Part shown: one piece after another, positions 10,354 to 18,857 of the stretch
Layout: every line of letters starts with the position of its first letter
How positions within the stretch are numbered: position 1 is the stretch's first letter
Assembly: GCF_014190805.1 (NCBI RefSeq)
Contig: NZ_JACHVQ010000001.1
Coordinates: 2,542,001-2,606,000, forward strand
From: Flexivirga oryzae
GTDB lineage: Bacteria > Actinomycetota > Actinomycetes > Actinomycetales > Dermatophilaceae
Length of the DNA: 64,000 bases
Direction of reading: 5' to 3'
Made by a program: the position numbers and the translations under genes
Notes under the pieces: model-generated
Databases searched by the model: none
Told to the model about the DNA's origin: nothing
The model's input: only the letters and a program-made list of their open reading frames with translations

Positions 10354-11370
10354 ATGGGTATTTTCGACAGGGTCGCACCTCCGGGCAGCCGGCGTCGCGA
10401 CGCCGCCCGCACGCTGCGGAACACCGTGCGGTCGACCCGTCCGGCGGCAGCCGGCGCGCCGCCCTCCCGACCCCAGACGGTCGAGCAGGAGAAGCAGACG
10501 CTGAAATCCAGCTGGGCGAGCCTCGATCCCGACGCGTTGGACGACTACCTCGTCAGCGGCTTCCAGAACCCGCAGATCAACGCGCAGAGCATCCTCACCC
10601 GCCATCGGCTGATCCGGGAGCTCTTCCCCGACGACGACTTCGGCGAGCTGATGCGCGATGAGATCGAGCATTCGGCCCGCGCCACCACGGCGCTGCACGA
10701 GCGGTCGAGCGACCTCGGTATCACGATGGGCACGTTCGTCAGCAAGACCAGGCGCGCCGAGGTCCGCAAGGTCAACGAGGCCATCGCGGACTGGCAGGAC
10801 GACTACGAGAAGAAATGGGCGTCGACCCTGGCCGGACGGACCGTGGAGCGGAAGCTGAGCGTGCTGGAGTTCGCCTGCGGCTCCGCCAACGACTACCGCT
10901 ACTTCGACGCCTACGGCATCGCACAATTCCTCGACTACACGGGGATCGACCTCAACGACAACAACATCGTCAATGCCAGGCGTCGCTATCCCGGCGTGGA
11001 CTTCCAGGTGCAGAACGTGCTCGATCTGCCCTTCGGCGATCGCAGTTACGACTACGTCGTGGTGTTCGACCTCTTCGAGCACATGTCGATCGAGGCGATG
11101 GAGCAGGCGCTCGGCGAGGCCTGCCGCATCGCCCGCAAGGGTCTGCTCCTGACCTTCTTCCTCATGGCCGACAACCCCGACCACGAGGTGCGCCCGAAGC
11201 GGACGTACTTCTTCAACACGCTGAGCAGGGCCAAGGTGCAGGAGCTGGTGGAGAGCAGGTTCGGCCCGGTGGAGGCGGTCCGGATCGGCGACCTGGTGGA
11301 CGAGTACGGTGAGCGCGCGTCATACAACCCGCGGGCCTGGTCGATGTTCGCCACGCGTCGCCAGGACTGA
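10354..11370 (+). CDS. SAM-dependent methyltransferase of unknown substrate
   Basis: 338 residues. A poorly conserved N-terminal half of about 165 residues is followed by a class I Rossmann methyltransferase core: motif I VLEFACGSANDYRYF near 168, the acidic strand TGIDLNDNNI, then VVVFDLFEHMS as the motif IV and post-IV region. The first cofactor glycine-rich loop reads ACGSA rather than GCGxG but keeps its shape. The ATG at 10354 is preceded by GGGAG; the frame is open upstream but without family sequence. The substrate may be a glycan or lipid, by analogy with similar type 11/25 enzymes, but nothing nearby tests this. Confidence 0.75.
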   Translation: MGIFDRVAPPGSRRRDAARTLRNTVRSTRPAAAGAPPSRPQTVEQEKQTLKSSWASLDPDALDDYLVSGFQNPQINAQSILTRHRLIRELFPDDDFGELMRDEIEHSARATTALHERSSDLGITMGTFVSKTRRAEVRKVNEAIADWQDDYEKKWASTLAGRTVERKLSVLEFACGSANDYRYFDAYGIAQFLDYTGIDLNDNNIVNARRRYPGVDFQVQNVLDLPFGDRSYDYVVVFDLFEHMSIEAMEQALGEACRIARKGLLLTFFLMADNPDHEVRPKRTYFFNTLSRAKVQELVESRFGPVEAVRIGDLVDEYGERASYNPRAWSMFATRRQD

Positions 11371-11399
11371 GCCACGCGCACACGGCATACTTCCCAGGT

Positions 11400-12824
11400 A
11401 TGGGCGGGTCGACCGGGGACGAGAGCGAGCTCGGCGACTTCGTCGCTGCTCGCACCGCCGAGCTGCACCGCACGGCATACCTGCTGACCGCGGACCAGGA
11501 CCGCGCGGAGCGCCTCGTCGAGGTGGCGGTCGCGCAACTCGCCCGGCACCGCACCGACATCGGTCAGGCCGGTGCGGAGGCCCGGCGTTGTATGGCGCGC
11601 CTGGCGGCGACCGCCACCACGCCCACGCCGGCAACCCGCACCGCTGCGCCGACCGACGACGCCGACACCGCGATCGCCGACCTCTCACCCCGCCAGCGAG
11701 CCGTGCTGCTGCTGCGCTGCCTCGACGGTCACGACACCCGGTCGACGGCACGCGAACTCGGACTGGCACCGTCCAAAGTCACCGACGCGGAGCAATCCGC
11801 CTCGCACACCGTGGGATTCGAGCCACACGACGATCGTCTCCGAGCCGCACTCACTGACTTCTCCGAGCGCGCGACCTGGCCAGATCCCGACGTCACGCTC
11901 AGCCGGGCGGAGCACGTGCAACCCCCGCGACGCCACTCGCGGAAACGGTACATCGCGGCCGCTGCCGTCATCGCGCTCACCGCCGCCGCACCGATCGGCA
12001 GCCAGATCGCGCACGACCGCTGGCTGAACACGCCCGCGGGTATCAACGCCAGTCACGGCACGCACCTGCGCCCCTACATCGAGGGCTACAAGCTCGTCGG
12101 GGCTCAGCGGGTGCCGGCGGGCGCCAAGCGCGAGCTCGAGCTGCCGTCCGGCGACGTGATCACCGTGGCGTGTGACAACTTCTCGCCTACCAAGGAGTCG
12201 GATGCGCCGGTCGTCCGGACTGCCAAGAGCACGGGAGCTTGGCCGTGCTTCAAGCAGTCGGCCCGCTTCTACTACTTCGCCACGACCGAAGGCAACGCAA
12301 CGATCAAGGCCCCTCCGCAGCAGGGGCATTCGATCATCGTCGGCATCTACCGGCCGGTGCCCTGGGCCGACTATCCCGTCGCGCAGGACAACTTCCATGT
12401 AGTACGTCGCGCAACGCTCGACACCAACGCGAAGATGAACTTCACCAAGCCCCCGGTGCGGCGCGGCAAGACGCTGGTCATGACCGGTAGGAACGGCGTG
12501 TTCACCGGCACCGTCAAGAAGCCTGCCGCCGCGCGGGGCACCACCTTGTTCCTGAGTGGTCTGTTGTTGCCGACGACGACGGGGCAGTACAAGGTGGAGG
12601 TCGACGGTCAGGCGGTCACGGACTGCTCCTACACCGCCCAAGACTCCACCTGGTGCCGGTTCTACGACCGCGACATCCGCCCCGTACCGCTCTCCCCGAT
12701 CTTCGGCACTGACACCTTCGACTCGGCGCGCCCGGGTCCGGTCAAGGTCCGCGTTGTGGTTCGGGACGCACTGGGCCCGTGGAAACTTCAATTGCGTTAC
12801 GACAGATACGACCCGGAGAACTGA
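11400..12824 (+). CDS. Sigma-70-like HTH protein fused to a membrane anchor and extracytoplasmic domain (paralogue 1)
   Basis: 474 residues. The N-terminus (about 8-60, FVAARTAELHRTAYLLTAD) resembles region 2 of SigE-family ECF sigma factors but lacks the aromatic promoter-melting residues. Residues about 95-130 (LSPRQRAVLLLRCLDGHDTRSTARELG) match the region 4 HTH. A single hydrophobic helix at about 184-204 follows a basic stretch (RRHSRKR), and the remaining 270 residues, with five cysteines (ACDNF, WPCF, DCSY, WCRFY), would be outside. This reads as a one-protein membrane-tethered transcription regulator; whether it still binds polymerase is doubtful. The next gene is a paralogue. I do not recognise a named family for the C-terminal domain. 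Confidence 0.7.
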   Translation: MGGSTGDESELGDFVAARTAELHRTAYLLTADQDRAERLVEVAVAQLARHRTDIGQAGAEARRCMARLAATATTPTPATRTAAPTDDADTAIADLSPRQRAVLLLRCLDGHDTRSTARELGLAPSKVTDAEQSASHTVGFEPHDDRLRAALTDFSERATWPDPDVTLSRAEHVQPPRRHSRKRYIAAAAVIALTAAAPIGSQIAHDRWLNTPAGINASHGTHLRPYIEGYKLVGAQRVPAGAKRELELPSGDVITVACDNFSPTKESDAPVVRTAKSTGAWPCFKQSARFYYFATTEGNATIKAPPQQGHSIIVGIYRPVPWADYPVAQDNFHVVRRATLDTNAKMNFTKPPVRRGKTLVMTGRNGVFTGTVKKPAAARGTTLFLSGLLLPTTTGQYKVEVDGQAVTDCSYTAQDSTWCRFYDRDIRPVPLSPIFGTDTFDSARPGPVKVRVVVRDALGPWKLQLRYDRYDPEN

Positions 12825-12860
12825 GCGACGGGGTCCGCTACGGCCGCTTAACCTGGGGGC

Positions 12861-14299
12861 ATGCGTGGTCGATCCGATGAGGACTTCGAGAAGTTCGTCG
12901 TCGCCCGCGTCCAGGACCTGCACCACGACGCCTACCTACTCACCGCGTCCGAGGCCGACTCCGAGCAACTGGTCGCGCACACGCTCGCCGAGCTCGCCCG
13001 CGATCGCGTCGACCTGACGCAGGCGACCACCACGGCCCGCGTTCGTATGGCGCGCGCCGCGGCCCACACCAATCTGCCGGAGGCGGGCAACGTCACCGAC
13101 CTCTCGGCACGATTCCGGCCACTAGCCGCGCTGACCGCCCGACAGCGCGCGATCCTGACACTGGAGGCACTCGACGGCCACGACCTGCACTCGGTCGCCC
13201 GCGTCCTGCGCCTGTCACCGCGCGACGTCGAGCAGGCGTATGCCGCCATACCTCCCGAGTTCACCGATGTGGACCCGGCCGAGCTGCGTCGGCTCCTGCA
13301 AGACTTCGGTGATCTTGCCGAATCTCCTGATCCTGCAACGACTCTCGCGCAGGTGCATGCGCTCCCGCCACCACCGAGGCGTCCCTGGTGGTCGTACGTC
13401 GCGGCACTCGCGGTCGTCGCCCTGACCGTCTCGACCCTGTGGATCGCCCAGAGCTGGCACGACGACTGGCTGCGCACCGCCGCCGGCCTCAACCACGCCC
13501 ACGGCACGCACTACCCGGCGTACGCCCAGGGCTACAAGCTCGTCGGCATCCAGGACGTGGCACCCGGCCCGGCCACCTCGCTCGACCTCGCGGATCAGGG
13601 CGGCGCGGTCATGATCGAGTGCGCCGACGACGAGGGAGCGGTTCCGAGATCGGGCGGATATCGAGTGAGCTGGTCGGCCTCTACACCGCGCACTGTTCCA
13701 CACCGGACATGCTCAACCTGACGCCGGCGACCGGTGAGACGCTGCTGGCGATCGATGACTTCGACCGCAAGACATGGCCGGTGGCCACGTACCGGAAGCT
13801 CGCCTGGGGCGAATACCCGGTGGCGGAAAGCAATTTCACCGTCGAACACGACCAGACGTTGCACGACGTGGCTGCGCCGGCGACCGGCATGGGCCGGCCG
13901 GTCGAGCCGACGGTGTCGGGTCCGGTGCTCACGATTCGCAGTCACCCCGGCAAGCTGAACGGCACATTCAGCGGCACCCTGACCGTGCCGCCGGAGGCGT
14001 TCAACACCGAGCTCGAGGTCGCCGGGCTGCTGTCACCGACCACCACCGGTCGCTACCGGATCTTGGTCGACCACTCGTCGCCGTGGAGCACCTGCGGAGC
14101 GCACAACGTGGTCGTCTACACCGACTCGAACGAACGCTGGTGCGAGCTGTACGACCGGGCGATCCCGCAGGTGAGTTTCCTCGAATCAGCGCCGCTCGGT
14201 GCACAACGGACGATCCCGATCCGGATCACCGTTCAACATGCGATCGGCCCGTGGCAGCTTCAAGTGGTCGCCGGCCGGTACGCGATCGACACCAACTGA
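12861..14299 (+). pseudogene. Sigma-70-like/membrane/extracytoplasmic fusion protein (paralogue 2), frameshifted
   Basis: Same architecture as the gene just upstream: FEKFVVARVQDLHHDAYLLTA, region 4-like LTARQRAILTLEALDGHDLHS, one membrane helix (YVAALAVVALTVSTLWIAQ), then an outer domain opening AGLNHAHGTHYPAYAQGYKLVG, which parallels AGINASHGTHLRPYIEGYKLVG split over the same positions. The first frame ends at 13721, but homology to paralogue 1 continues in the frame shifted by one base, from about 13640-13660 to the stop at 14299 (SPTTTGRYRILVDH, WCELYDRAIP, IGPWQLQ). A one-base loss or a sequencing error explains this. Intact, it would be about 479 residues. Confidence 0.7.
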
Positions 14300-14316
14300 C
14301 TCGCCGATTCGCAGGC

Positions 14317-14347
14317 CGAGGAAGTGACGACAGTAGTGACTTCCTCG
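14317..14347. terminator. Bidirectional terminator hairpin
   Basis: Perfect 9-base arms CGAGGAAGT and ACTTCCTCG around a 13-base loop, in the 50 bp gap between the converging sigma-like gene and ffh. Confidence 0.7.
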
Positions 14348-14349
14348 CG

Positions 14350-15954
14350 TCAGTCCTTCTTGCCCGCGTCCGGACCGAGGAACTTCTCGAACCCCTTGGG
14401 CAGCTTCAGGTTCGAGAAGTCCTGCTCCTCCTCAGGCTGCCCGAACGCGCTGCCCATCGCCTTGTCGCGCGCCGCCGTCGCCTTCTGCGCCGCCGCCGCC
14501 TCCTGCTGCGCACGCTTGGCGGGGTTGCCGCTCTTGCCCTTCTTCTTCGGCTGCTGCTTGCCGCGCTTGCCGGCACCGCCGCCGGGCAGTCCCGGCATAC
14601 CGGGCATGCCACCGCCGCGCCGCATCTGGCGCATCATCTTCTGGGCCTGGCCGAAACGCTCGAGCAGCGAGTTGACCTCGGAGACGGTCACCCCCGAACC
14701 GCCGGCGATGCGCGCACGGCGGGATCCGTTGATCTGCTTGGGGTGGGTGCGCTCGAACGGTGTCATCGAGCGCACCATCGCCTCGACCCGGTCGAACTCC
14801 TTCTCGTCGAGGGCGTTGAGCTGGTCCTTCATGCCCGCCATACCGGGCAGCATGCCCATCAGGGCCTTGAGGTTGCCCATCTTCTTGATGGCCGACATCT
14901 GCTGCAGGAAGTCGTCGAAGGTGAAGTCCTCCTCGTCCATGAACTTGCGCGCCATCGCGGCGGCCTGGTCACGGTCGAACGCCTTCTCGGCCTGCTCGAT
15001 GAGGGTGAGGACGTCACCCATGTCGAGGATGCGGGAGGCCATCCGGTCGGGGTGGAAGACCTCGATGTCCTTGGTCTGCTCACCGATCGAGGAGAACATG
15101 ATCGGCCGCCCGGTCACCGACGCCACCGACAACGCGGCACCACCGCGGGCGTCACCGTCCAGCTTGGAGAGCACGACGCCGGTGAAGTCGACGCCCTGCT
15201 GGAACGCGAGCGCGGTCTCGATCGCTGCCTGACCGATCATCGCGTCGATGACGAACAGGACCTCGTCCGGCTGGATGGCCTCGCGGATGTCGGCGGCCTG
15301 CTTCATCAGGTTCTCGTCGACCGCGAGGCGGCCGGCGGTGTCGACGATGACCACGTCGTACTGGCGCACCTTGGCCTGGCCGACACCGGCCTGCGCCACC
15401 CACACCGGGTCGCCGTAGGACTGGGTGCCCTCGCTGCTGGCGGCGTCGTGGCCGCCGATGTTGCCCCGCTCCGGCGCGAAGCACGGCACGCCGGCGCGTT
15501 CGGCGACCACCTCGAGCTGGGTGACCGCGTTGGGTCGCTGCAGGTCGGCCGCCACCAGCACCGGGAAGTGCCCCTTGTCGCGCAGGTGGCGCGCCAGCTT
15601 CCCGGCGAACGTGGTCTTACCGGAACCCTGCAGACCGGCCAGCATGATGACGGTCGGCGGCCGCTTGGCCATCTGCAGTTCACGGGTCTGCCCGCCGAGG
15701 ACCTCGATGAGCTCCTCGTTGACGATCTTGACGACCTGCTGTCCCGGGTTGAGCGCCTGGCTCACCTCGGCGCCGAGCGCCCGCTCGCGGATGCGCCCGG
15801 TGAACTCGCGCACCACCGGCGTCGCGACGTCGGCGTCGATCAGCGCGAGCCGGATGTCCCGGATCGTGGAGTTGATATCGGACTCGGTGAGGCGACCCTT
15901 GCCCCGGAGGTTCTTGAAGGTCGACGTCAGGCGGTCGGACAGGCTGTTGAACAC
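14350..15954 (-). CDS. ffh: Signal recognition particle protein Ffh (SRP54)
   Basis: 534 residues from the GTG at 15954, which places VFNSLSDRLTSTF at the N-terminus as in other actinobacterial Ffh; the open frame extends 13 codons further. Domains in order are the N helical bundle (1-95), the GTPase G domain with G1 GLQGSGKTT (107-115), DTAGR and SKLDGD, then the methionine-rich M domain with MRQMRRGGGMPGMPG that binds 4.5S RNA and signal peptides, and a Lys/Ala-rich tail. It targets nascent membrane proteins to the FtsY receptor, also encoded in this window. glnD ends 10 bp upstream on the same strand. Confidence 0.96.
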   Translation of the reverse strand: MFNSLSDRLTSTFKNLRGKGRLTESDINSTIRDIRLALIDADVATPVVREFTGRIRERALGAEVSQALNPGQQVVKIVNEELIEVLGGQTRELQMAKRPPTVIMLAGLQGSGKTTFAGKLARHLRDKGHFPVLVAADLQRPNAVTQLEVVAERAGVPCFAPERGNIGGHDAASSEGTQSYGDPVWVAQAGVGQAKVRQYDVVIVDTAGRLAVDENLMKQAADIREAIQPDEVLFVIDAMIGQAAIETALAFQQGVDFTGVVLSKLDGDARGGAALSVASVTGRPIMFSSIGEQTKDIEVFHPDRMASRILDMGDVLTLIEQAEKAFDRDQAAAMARKFMDEEDFTFDDFLQQMSAIKKMGNLKALMGMLPGMAGMKDQLNALDEKEFDRVEAMVRSMTPFERTHPKQINGSRRARIAGGSGVTVSEVNSLLERFGQAQKMMRQMRRGGGMPGMPGLPGGGAGKRGKQQPKKKGKSGNPAKRAQQEAAAAQKATAARDKAMGSAFGQPEEEQDFSNLKLPKGFEKFLGPDAGKKD

Positions 15955-15964
15955 GCAGGCAAGG

Positions 15965-18298
15965 TTAACCCGCGCGAGGCGGTGCACCATCACACGCGTC
16001 GATCAGCGCACCGATGATTCGCGCCACGTCGGGCGGAGTGACGGCCGCGGGAGTCAGGTAGAAGGTGTCCAGAGACTGGCCGGCGTAGGTCGCCACGTGT
16101 GCGGACCGGATGGCGAGTCCCTGTGTCGCGAACGCGTCCCCGAGGTCGCCGAGCAACCCCGGCCGGTCCGCGGCCCGCACCTCCAGCACGAGCGCGTCGG
16201 CCGACGCATCCGGCACGACGGTCGCACGTGACGGCGGCATACCCACCCGCCGCCCCTCGGGTATGACGCGCGGCTGGCGCCGCGACGAGCGCCCCGGTTC
16301 CTGGAAGCCCCGCACCAGCTGCTCGGCGTCCGGCAGGTCCGCCAGCGGAGCCTCGACCTGCCAGGTGTTGTGCGCGATCCCGTCCGTGGTCCGGACCCGC
16401 GCCGACCGCACCGTCATACCGAATGACGCCAGCAGCCGCGCGCTCGCGGCGAACAGGCCCGGGCGGTCCCGGTCGGCGATCTCGATGGTCGCCCCGGACG
16501 ACGTCCCGTTCACCACGATGTATGGCGCCCGCAGCGCCACCCGCTGCACGACGACCGGGTCGAGCACCGCGTCCTCGCCGGCCACCGGCATGGACCGCTC
16601 CCCCAGCGCCGACCGGGCGTGCTCGACCAGCGACCGGACCAGCCCGGCCCGCCAGGAGGTCCACGCCTTCGGCCCGGCGCCGATGGCGTCCGCCTCGGTG
16701 AGCGCCGCGAGCAGCTCCAGCACGTCCGGCCGCTCCTCGACGGCGGTGACCAGCGCCTTGGTGGTCTGCGGGTCGTGCGGGTCACGCCGGGTGGCCAGGT
16801 CGACGAGCGCGAGGTGCTCGCGCACCAGCAGTTCGAGGACTTCGACGTCCGCGGTGTCGAAACCCATCCGCCGGGCGATGTTCACCGCCACGGGTGCGCC
16901 CTCGACCGCGTGGTCGTGGACCCCGGCGATCTTGCCGATGTCGTGCAACAGCGCCGCGATGAGCAACAGGTCGGGGCGCCGTACCCGGTCGCGCAGCGCC
17001 GCCGCCTGCACGACCGTCTCGATGAGGTGCCGGTCGACCGTGTGCCGGTGCACCGGGCTGCGTTGCGGACGGCCGCGCACCGCGGACCACTCCGGCAACC
17101 ACGCGCCGATGACGCCGGCCAGGTCCAGGGTCTCCCAGACCCGCACCAGCCCGGGCCCGGACGCGAGCAGGTCGACGAACGCGTCCCGCAGCTCGGCCGG
17201 CCACGGTGCCGGGATGCTCGGCAGCTCGCCGGTCAGGTTGCGCAGGGTGCTGGGCCCGATGGGCACCTCGCGGGATGCCGCGGCGGTGGCAGCCCGCAGC
17301 AGCACCAGCGCGCCGCGCTGGTGCATCTCGCGGCTGCCGAGCACCACCTCGCCGTCGTGCAGGTAGAGCCCGTGCCCGAGCGGCCGCAGGATCGGCCGGC
17401 GCGGGCCGGTCCGCAGCGCGCGGGCGCGCTGCGACTGGCCGGCCCGCCGTACCGTGTCGTCGAGCGCGTGCGAGATGACCCGCCCCGCCTGCACGACCGA
17501 GGTCAGCAGCGCGTCGGAGTCCGGCTCACCGAGCAGTGCCGCGACGGCGTCCTGGTCCTGACGCGCCAGCCGGTCCCGCCCGCGGCCGGTCACGACGTGC
17601 AACGCGTCGCGCACGTCCAGGAGCCGGTCGTATGCCGCGTCCACCGCACCGTGCGGCCGGTCGGCCAGCCAGGCGGCGGCCAGTGACCGGAGCACCGCCA
17701 TGTCGCGCAGCCCGCCGGCCGCCTCCTTCAGATCGGGCTCCAGGTCGTTGGCCAGGCCACCGTGTCGTTCGTGCCGCACCCGCAGCGACTCGACCAGCTC
17801 CGGCAGCCGCTTGCGGGCGTTGGCCCGCCAGTCGTGCGCGATGCTCTGCCGGACCTGGGCGACCAGCAACTCGTCACCGGCGACCGGCTCGATGTCGAGC
17901 AGTCCGACGGCCGCGGCCAGGTCGTCGGACGCGACGGCGCGGCACTCCTTCGGGGTGCGAATACTGTGATCGAGCCGGATTCCCTTGTCCCACAACGGAT
18001 ACCAGAGCGCGTCGGCCAGCGCGTCGAGCTTCTTGCCCCCGAACGAACGCGTCGCGTGCACCAGCACCAGGTCGTAGTCGGACAGTGGACCGCCGTCGCG
18101 GCGCGCCACGCTGCCGACGACCGCGAGCGCGACCCCGTCGCCGGGTACCCGCACCTGGGCGGTCGCGTCGGCCCACAACTCACGCATCAGGTCGAGGTTG
18201 TATGCCGCCAGCCGTTCCCGCCGGGCCGCCCCCGCACCGGGCCGGGTGAACTCCCGGGTCCCGGCGAGGCCCAGCCGCTCCTGGTCGATGCTCATCAT
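15965..18298 (-). CDS. glnD: [Protein-PII] nucleotidyltransferase GlnD
   Basis: 777 residues from the ATG at 18298, chosen because GAGGAG lies eight bases before it; a GTG three codons upstream overlaps that ribosome site. The N-terminal nucleotidyltransferase has GSVARRDGGPLSDYDL at about 62-77 (GS then DxD). The HD hydrolase domain carries HRHTVDRHLIETV and ALLHDIGK near 450, and two C-terminal ACT domains sense glutamine (GATIEIADRDRPGLFAAS; VLEVRAADRPGLLGDLG). In actinobacteria the enzyme adenylylates or uridylylates PII at its T-loop tyrosine. It follows glnB after 220 bp, most of which is repeat R1 copy 2. Confidence 0.93.
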   Translation of the reverse strand: MMSIDQERLGLAGTREFTRPGAGAARRERLAAYNLDLMRELWADATAQVRVPGDGVALAVVGSVARRDGGPLSDYDLVLVHATRSFGGKKLDALADALWYPLWDKGIRLDHSIRTPKECRAVASDDLAAAVGLLDIEPVAGDELLVAQVRQSIAHDWRANARKRLPELVESLRVRHERHGGLANDLEPDLKEAAGGLRDMAVLRSLAAAWLADRPHGAVDAAYDRLLDVRDALHVVTGRGRDRLARQDQDAVAALLGEPDSDALLTSVVQAGRVISHALDDTVRRAGQSQRARALRTGPRRPILRPLGHGLYLHDGEVVLGSREMHQRGALVLLRAATAAASREVPIGPSTLRNLTGELPSIPAPWPAELRDAFVDLLASGPGLVRVWETLDLAGVIGAWLPEWSAVRGRPQRSPVHRHTVDRHLIETVVQAAALRDRVRRPDLLLIAALLHDIGKIAGVHDHAVEGAPVAVNIARRMGFDTADVEVLELLVREHLALVDLATRRDPHDPQTTKALVTAVEERPDVLELLAALTEADAIGAGPKAWTSWRAGLVRSLVEHARSALGERSMPVAGEDAVLDPVVVQRVALRAPYIVVNGTSSGATIEIADRDRPGLFAASARLLASFGMTVRSARVRTTDGIAHNTWQVEAPLADLPDAEQLVRGFQEPGRSSRRQPRVIPEGRRVGMPPSRATVVPDASADALVLEVRAADRPGLLGDLGDAFATQGLAIRSAHVATYAGQSLDTFYLTPAAVTPPDVARIIGALIDACDGAPPRAG

Positions 18299-18353
18299 CC
18301 GATTCACTCCTCGCTCCCACCACCTCGCCGACCACGTCCGCCCCCACCCCTTC

Positions 18354-18448
18354 GCCGAGAGGACACAAAAGGTGCCGAGAGGACACGAAACAGGGGGTCC
18401 GTGGGGCCGGTTTTCGTGTCCTCTCGGGTGGTTTCTTGTCCTCTCGGC
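18354..18448. repeat. Intergenic repeat family R1, copy 2
   Basis: Long imperfect inverted repeat: GCCGAGAGGACAC and CCGAGAGGACACGAAA on the left pair with TTTCGTGTCCTCTCGG and TTGTCCTCTCGGC on the right, around a centre holding GGGGTCCG. The same centre and the same outer word recur in copy 3. It lies 70 bp after the glnB stop and before glnD, so it could act as a terminator or attenuator inside the amt-glnB-glnD cluster. The rest of the 220 bp gap holds a small triplication of CCCCGGTCACCGGAC. Confidence 0.75.
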
Positions 18449-18518
18449 GATCAGGGCGGCACCGATCGGCGCCCGGTCACGGGACCCCGGTCACCGGACC
18501 CCGGTCACCGGACCCCGG

Positions 18519-18857
18519 TCACAGGGCGCCTTCGCCGTGCTCCCCCGTGCGCACCCGGACGATGTCGTCGATCGGCAGCACCCAGACCTTGCCGTCGCCG
18601 ATGCGGCCGGTCTGCGCGGCCTTCACGATGACGTCGACCACGCTGCCGGCGTCAATGTCCTCGACGACGGCCTCCAGCCGGATCTTCGGGACGAAGTCGA
18701 CCGTGTACTCCGCACCGCGGTAGACCTCGCTGTGCCCACGCTGCCGGCCGTACCCACTGACCTCGCTGACCGTCATACCGGTGATGCCGTAGGCCTCCAG
18801 GGCCTCCTTCACCTCGTCCAGTTTGAACGGTTTGATGATGGCGGTGACGAGTTTCAT
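18519..18857 (-). CDS. glnB: Nitrogen regulatory protein PII
   Basis: 112 residues, the exact family size. It integrates 2-oxoglutarate, ATP/ADP and nitrogen status and gates Amt channels. The N-terminal MKLVTAIIKPFKLDEVKEAL and the T-loop EVYRGAEYTVDFVPK are intact, including Tyr51, the residue modified by GlnD. The C-terminal ends KVWVLPIDDIVRVRTGE. Its start overlaps the stop of the upstream amt gene by four bases (ATGA), so the two are translationally coupled, the classic amtB-glnK arrangement. Confidence 0.97.
   Translation of the reverse strand: MKLVTAIIKPFKLDEVKEALEAYGITGMTVSEVSGYGRQRGHSEVYRGAEYTVDFVPKIRLEAVVEDIDAGSVVDVIVKAAQTGRIGDGKVWVLPIDDIVRVRTGEHGEGAL

Noticed and set aside
18450..18518. 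Possible riboswitch or small RNA before glnD
   Set aside because: The stretch is explained by a triplicated CCCCGGTCACCGGAC word and lies after glnB; no aptamer-like pattern was seen.
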